Assembly (NCBI GenBank): GCA_017613485.1
Contig: JAGADS010000227.1
Coordinates: forward strand, 1 to 25,697
Length of the DNA stretch: 25,697 nucleotides
Direction of reading: 5' to 3'
Source: Treponema sp.
GTDB lineage: Bacteria > Spirochaetota > Spirochaetia > Treponematales > Treponemataceae
The notes below the pieces were generated by a model that saw only the letters and a program-made list of their open reading frames with translations, did no database searches and was not told the DNA's origin. How positions within the stretch are numbered: the first letter of the stretch is position 1; each line of letters opens with the position of its first letter. The translations under genes and the position numbers were made by a program. Shown piece after piece: positions 22,941 to 25,697 of the stretch.

Positions 22941-23849
22941 TTAAAATGTTTTGAAACACTTTTCTGTCTTAACTTTCCCGTTGGGATAGAAAGTGTATTC
23001 GTACCATGAGTGATACCATGACCGAGAAGCTTTAAAAGAAGATAACGAATAATTGGTTTTAGAATGTATTACATTTCCATTAGAATCATACTCTCCCCAC
23101 CATTCAAGGCCTTTGGAATCCTTCTCGTAAATAATCTTTCCATTAGAGTCATATTCGTACCAATGTTCATAGCCATCTGAACGTTTGGAATGTATTTTTT
23201 CACCATTAGAATCATATTCGTACCAATATTCATATCCGCTGGATTCTTTTTTATGTATTAGTTTCCCCATGGAATCATACTCGTACCAATATTCAGTGCC
23301 ACTGGAATTCTTATAGTGTATTTCATTTCCCTTGGAGTCATATTCGTACCATTCTTCATGGCCATAAGATTCCTTTGAAAATGAATCTTTTTTGTGAATT
23401 TTATTTCCCTTGGAGTCAAACTCGTACCATTCTTCATAGCTACAGTTATAGCTGTCGGAATATTTTTTGTGTATTTGGTTTCCCAAGGAATCATACTCAT
23501 ACCATTCTTCTGTACTGTGGTCACGGCCGTTGGAATATTTTTCGTATATTTTATTCCCCTTAGAATCATATTCGTACCAATATTCATATCCGCTGGATTT
23601 TTTTTCATGTATTAGTTTCCCTTTGGAGTCATATTCGTACCATTCTTCATGGCCGTTGGATTTTTTTTCGTATATAATTTTCCCATCTTGATTATATTCC
23701 GTAACCGAGTCATAAACCAGCCACTTGGAAACTTTTTCGCCGTCAACCGTGACTTCCTTGTAGATTTTGTCTCCGATATTCTCTGCAAATAGCGGGAGTG
23801 TGCTGAGTGCGAGAAATGTTAAAATCAAAATTGGGGTCTTTAGTTTCAT
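22941..23849 (-). CDS. Secreted YD-repeat protein A, first gene of the array
   Basis: A 302-residue exported protein: signal peptide MKLKTPILILTFLALSTLPLFA, head ENIGDKIYKEVTVDGEKVSKWLVYDSV, about ten repeats with cores such as WYEYDSKGNEIHYK, and the cap FYPNGKVKTEKCFKTF. Several units are longer than 20 residues (NGRDHSTEEW, SYNCSYEEW, SFSKESYGHEEW), so the register varies along the protein. AGGAGG lies 7 nt before the ATG. It is the promoter-proximal gene of the minus-strand array and follows a near-consensus promoter, so it is probably the best expressed copy. Confidence 0.85.
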   Translation of the reverse strand: MKLKTPILILTFLALSTLPLFAENIGDKIYKEVTVDGEKVSKWLVYDSVTEYNQDGKIIYEKKSNGHEEWYEYDSKGKLIHEKKSSGYEYWYEYDSKGNKIYEKYSNGRDHSTEEWYEYDSLGNQIHKKYSDSYNCSYEEWYEFDSKGNKIHKKDSFSKESYGHEEWYEYDSKGNEIHYKNSSGTEYWYEYDSMGKLIHKKESSGYEYWYEYDSNGEKIHSKRSDGYEHWYEYDSNGKIIYEKDSKGLEWWGEYDSNGNVIHSKTNYSLSSFKASRSWYHSWYEYTFYPNGKVKTEKCFKTF

Positions 23850-23878
23850 ATAGGCCTCCTAAAACTTTCCTATAATAT

Positions 23879-23907
23879 AGTATAGGGCGATAAATCAATT
23901 ATTTCAA
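23879..23907 (-). promoter_or_regulatory. Promoter of the YD-repeat/antitoxin array
   Basis: On the - strand TTGAAA (23907-23902) and TATACT (23884-23879) are separated by 17 bp. It drives YD-repeat protein A and probably genes A to antitoxin-like copy 3, which are all tightly packed with no visible terminator between them. Confidence 0.7.
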
Positions 23908-23962
23908 GACAAATATCGGTTTTTGCCTTGGCTGATCCGACTACAAGGAAATTCAAAATTAT

Positions 23963-23992
23963 TTGACAGAACCTTTATGGTATATGTATAAT
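23963..23992 (+). promoter_or_regulatory. Consensus promoter of brnTA, leaderless
   Basis: TTGACA (23963-23968) and TATAAT (23987-23992), both perfect hexamers, are 18 bp apart. The -10 ends 6 nt before the brnT ATG at 23999, so transcription should begin at about the start codon. Confidence 0.8.
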
Positions 23993-23998
23993 ATAAAT

Positions 23999-24283
23999 AT
24001 GATATATGAATGGGATAATGAGAAGAATGAAATAAACAAGCGAAAACACGATGGCATCAGTTTTGAATTTGCAGTTCGTGTCTTTCTTGATGAGAAGCGT
24101 ATTGAAAAATACGACAAGAACCATTCGACAAACACGGAAGACCGATGGAATGTAATTGGAAAGGTTGATGATATTATTTTTGTTGTCTACACAGAAAGAG
24201 GCGACAGAACCCGCTTGATTTCAGCACGAAAAGCAACAAAGGAGGAAAACAATGAGTACTATGACAACTATGACCTTAGATGA
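23999..24283 (+). CDS. brnT: BrnT-family toxin
   Basis: A 94-residue BrnT toxin, a small RNase of the RelE-like fold that cuts mRNA. The family pattern is clear: MIYEWDNEKNEINKRKHDGISFEFAVRVFLD at the start (acidic, then N...KH-G), later GKVDDIIFVVYTERGDRTRLISARKATKEE. The frame opens at 23963, but the first 12 codons overlap the -35 and -10 boxes, and BrnT proteins begin with this M-x-x-E/D-W-D motif, so I place the start at 23999. There is no Shine-Dalgarno; the mRNA is probably leaderless. It overlaps brnA by 32 bp. The toxin gene first and antitoxin second is the usual brn order, with the antitoxin repressing the shared promoter. Confidence 0.9.
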   Translation: MIYEWDNEKNEINKRKHDGISFEFAVRVFLDEKRIEKYDKNHSTNTEDRWNVIGKVDDIIFVVYTERGDRTRLISARKATKEENNEYYDNYDLR

Positions 24284-24563
24284 ATTAAAGAACCTTCCGC
24301 CACTTACCGAGTCGGAAAAACAGCTTATTCGCAATGCCAGGCCTACTCCCTCCGAGGATTGCCCTGCCATGACCGAAGAGGAGTTGAAAGAATTCCGTCC
24401 ATGGTATGCAAAGAATAAAAGACCTGTGACGATTAACCTGGACAATAATGCTGTAGAGTATTTTAAGACACTTGCAGAAGAAACAGGTATTTCTTATCAG
24501 AATCTGATTAATTTGTTTCTTGTCCAGTGTGCAAAGGAAAAAAGAAGGCCTGTTTTTGCGTAA
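24252..24563 (+). CDS. brnA: BrnA-family antitoxin
   Basis: A 103-residue antitoxin. The acidic N-terminal part (LDELKNLPPLTESEKQLIRNARPTPSEDCPAMTEEELKEF, read in parts) binds toxin in the family, and the C-terminal part (about 57-103) is a ribbon-helix-helix DNA-binding fold: KRPVTINLDNNAVEYFKTL followed by ETGISYQNLINLFLVQC. A strong GGAGG (24241-24245) lies 6 nt before the ATG, while brnT has none, so antitoxin should be made at a higher rate from the same mRNA. It probably represses the brnTA promoter. Confidence 0.9.
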   Translation: MSTMTTMTLDELKNLPPLTESEKQLIRNARPTPSEDCPAMTEEELKEFRPWYAKNKRPVTINLDNNAVEYFKTLAEETGISYQNLINLFLVQCAKEKRRPVFA

Positions 24564-24614
24564 AGATTTTCGGATTTAATTCTTCCAGACAAATCTCAGC
24601 TATGGAGGTAAGAG

Positions 24615-25697
24615 ATGAAAAAGGCTTTCCCGAAACCAAGGGGCGAATATGCCGTGGGGACGTTTACCTACACAGTCAAAGACCACAGGGAGGAAGTTCT
24701 GCCTGCTGGTGGAATGCGGAGTGTCGCTGCAAGGGTGTATTATCCTGTTCTTAAAGAAAGTGTAGAGGATCTTCCAAAAGCGGTGGCATTGTCCGAGAAC
24801 ATGATAAAGGGCTTTAAGCTTTCATTTCATTTTGCGCCAGATTTTAAGAATAACCCCGAGGCCAATGTCTCTGAGTGTTACCCGAATGCTCCAAGAATCC
24901 CTGAGAAAAAATTTCCGCTGATTATTTTCAATCATGGTTATAATTCTTATCGCGAGGGTAATTCATTCCTGTGCATAGAGCTTGCCTCCCACGGTTATGT
25001 CGTGATTTCTGTGGCACATTCGCTGGAAGGACTATGCACGGAATTTGATGATGGAAGTTTTGTTTTCTCTGATAAGAAAAATACCAAGCTGTATGAGCCT
25101 ATGCTCGGCGGTCTTCTGGCAATGTTTAAGATCATTAAGGCAAAAGGAAGCAATGAGGAGCTTTCCCGAATGTTTGATGAGGCAAAGAATAAATACTGCA
25201 GGTATATGATGAACCGGCTCCCCGAATGGGTAAAGGATAATGAGGCCGCACTTGAATATGCAAAAAAGAATTTCTCTGATTTGATTGATTTTGAGAAAGG
25301 TGTCGGAGTTTCGGGACATTCCTTTGGAGGAAATACAGCCTATGCACTTTGCTCAAGGAACAAGGATTTTGTCTGCGGAATAAACATTGACGGTGGCCTT
25401 TTCGGCGACTACACGAATGATATTCAGACTAAGCCTTTTATGCAGATAAGCTGCGAGCAAAATGAGAATATTGCGACACGGGCATATCTTCGTCATACAA
25501 AGCCTGTATATAAAGTTTTATTCAGAGGCATGAAGCATATCGGTTTTGCTGATTCCAAGTATCAGGTTCCGATGAAGTCTGCTGTTGGAAAACTGGACGC
25601 GGATGTCATGCATGAAAATCTCTGCAAATGCCACTTGGAATTTTTTGACGCATACCTAAAGGGACTAAAGCAAAATCCAAATCTTCAAAGCAATGAG
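24615..25697 (+). CDS. Platelet-activating-factor acetylhydrolase-like alpha/beta hydrolase (partial at right edge)
   Basis: At least 361 residues, open to the end of the window. Start: ATG with GGAGG 6 nt upstream. The family resembles the plasma/group VII PAF acetylhydrolases, serine esterases that remove short acyl chains from phospholipids. Visible: an oxyanion-loop region FPLIIFNHGYNSYR; nucleophile S236 in GHSFGG; Asp D259 in NIDGG; His H308 in GMKHIGFAD. The Ser-to-Asp spacing of 23 is the same as in the human plasma enzyme (S273, D296). No signal peptide is visible at the N terminus (MKKAFPKPRGEYAVGTFTY), so it is predicted cytoplasmic. It follows brnA by 51 bp and may be on the same transcript. 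The substrate could be another ester; the C terminus is missing. Confidence 0.85.
   Translation, partial: MKKAFPKPRGEYAVGTFTYTVKDHREEVLPAGGMRSVAARVYYPVLKESVEDLPKAVALSENMIKGFKLSFHFAPDFKNNPEANVSECYPNAPRIPEKKFPLIIFNHGYNSYREGNSFLCIELASHGYVVISVAHSLEGLCTEFDDGSFVFSDKKNTKLYEPMLGGLLAMFKIIKAKGSNEELSRMFDEAKNKYCRYMMNRLPEWVKDNEAALEYAKKNFSDLIDFEKGVGVSGHSFGGNTAYALCSRNKDFVCGINIDGGLFGDYTNDIQTKPFMQISCEQNENIATRAYLRHTKPVYKVLFRGMKHIGFADSKYQVPMKSAVGKLDADVMHENLCKCHLEFFDAYLKGLKQNPNLQSNE

Noticed and set aside
17289..23700. Many open frames on the + strand opposite the YD-repeat genes
   Set aside because: They are antisense shadows caused by the biased repeat codons; they lack ribosome sites and family features.
17140..23849. 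CRISPR-like regular repeats (about 60-bp period) on the - strand
   Set aside because: The periodicity is coding: it stays in frame, translates to 20-residue YD-type units, and the repeats are degenerate without distinct spacers.
17140..23849. Integron cassette array (genes in one orientation, toxin-antitoxin pair, small unknown genes)
   Set aside because: I found no attC-like paired core sites between genes and no integrase in the window; the borders are duplicated coding ends instead. A dedicated attC search would settle it.

Overview
The window reads as ordinary bacterial chromosome (genetic code 11, roughly 40-45% G+C by eye). My best guess is a spirochaete of the Treponema type. This rests on the style of the large Cache-cyclase receptor, the TPR/TPM envelope proteins and the small secreted repeat proteins. 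No rRNA or other marker gene confirms it. I saw no tRNA, rRNA, CRISPR array or insertion sequence.

Layout. (1) 123-2276: a histidine-phosphatase-like protein (-) and an Eis-like GNAT acetyltransferase (+), divergent around a structured intergenic region. (2) 2339-6540: three envelope genes on +, namely an exported TPR protein, a double zinc-ribbon membrane protein and a protein with three tandem TPM domains. (3) 6669-11925: a compact + operon made of an exported amino-acid-binding protein, a very large protein fusing an SDF-family symporter to a Cache sensor and a class III nucleotide cyclase, and an Asp/Glu racemase whose start overlaps the cyclase end. The cyclase is interrupted by one in-frame TGA where the family normally has Trp. 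(4) 12038-15572: a heterodimeric ABC exporter with one degenerate and one consensus ATP site. (5) 15596-17186: an AlbA_2/winged-helix regulator (-) bracketed by 48-bp direct repeats that are the 3' end of a neighbouring gene, with five 11-bp iterons in front of it. (6) 17140-23849: an all-minus accessory array of five secreted proteins with 20-residue YD-type repeats, three near-identical antitoxin-like genes (only one with a PIN toxin) and two lipoproteins with their own promoters. (7) 23963-25697: a BrnT/BrnA toxin-antitoxin pair with a consensus promoter that implies a leaderless mRNA, then a PAF-acetylhydrolase-like gene running off the right edge.

How it may work. Region 3 is the most novel: the genes predict capture of a small amino acid (probably acidic), its recognition or uptake by a symporter-like receptor, conversion of that signal into cyclic nucleotide, and racemisation of the amino acid inside the cell. 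The symporter half lacks the usual NMDGT cation motif, which favours a receptor ('transceptor') role. Regions 5-6 look like a recombining island: shared junctions, duplicated 3' ends, orphan antitoxins and in-gene repeats all point to repeated duplication and cassette exchange.
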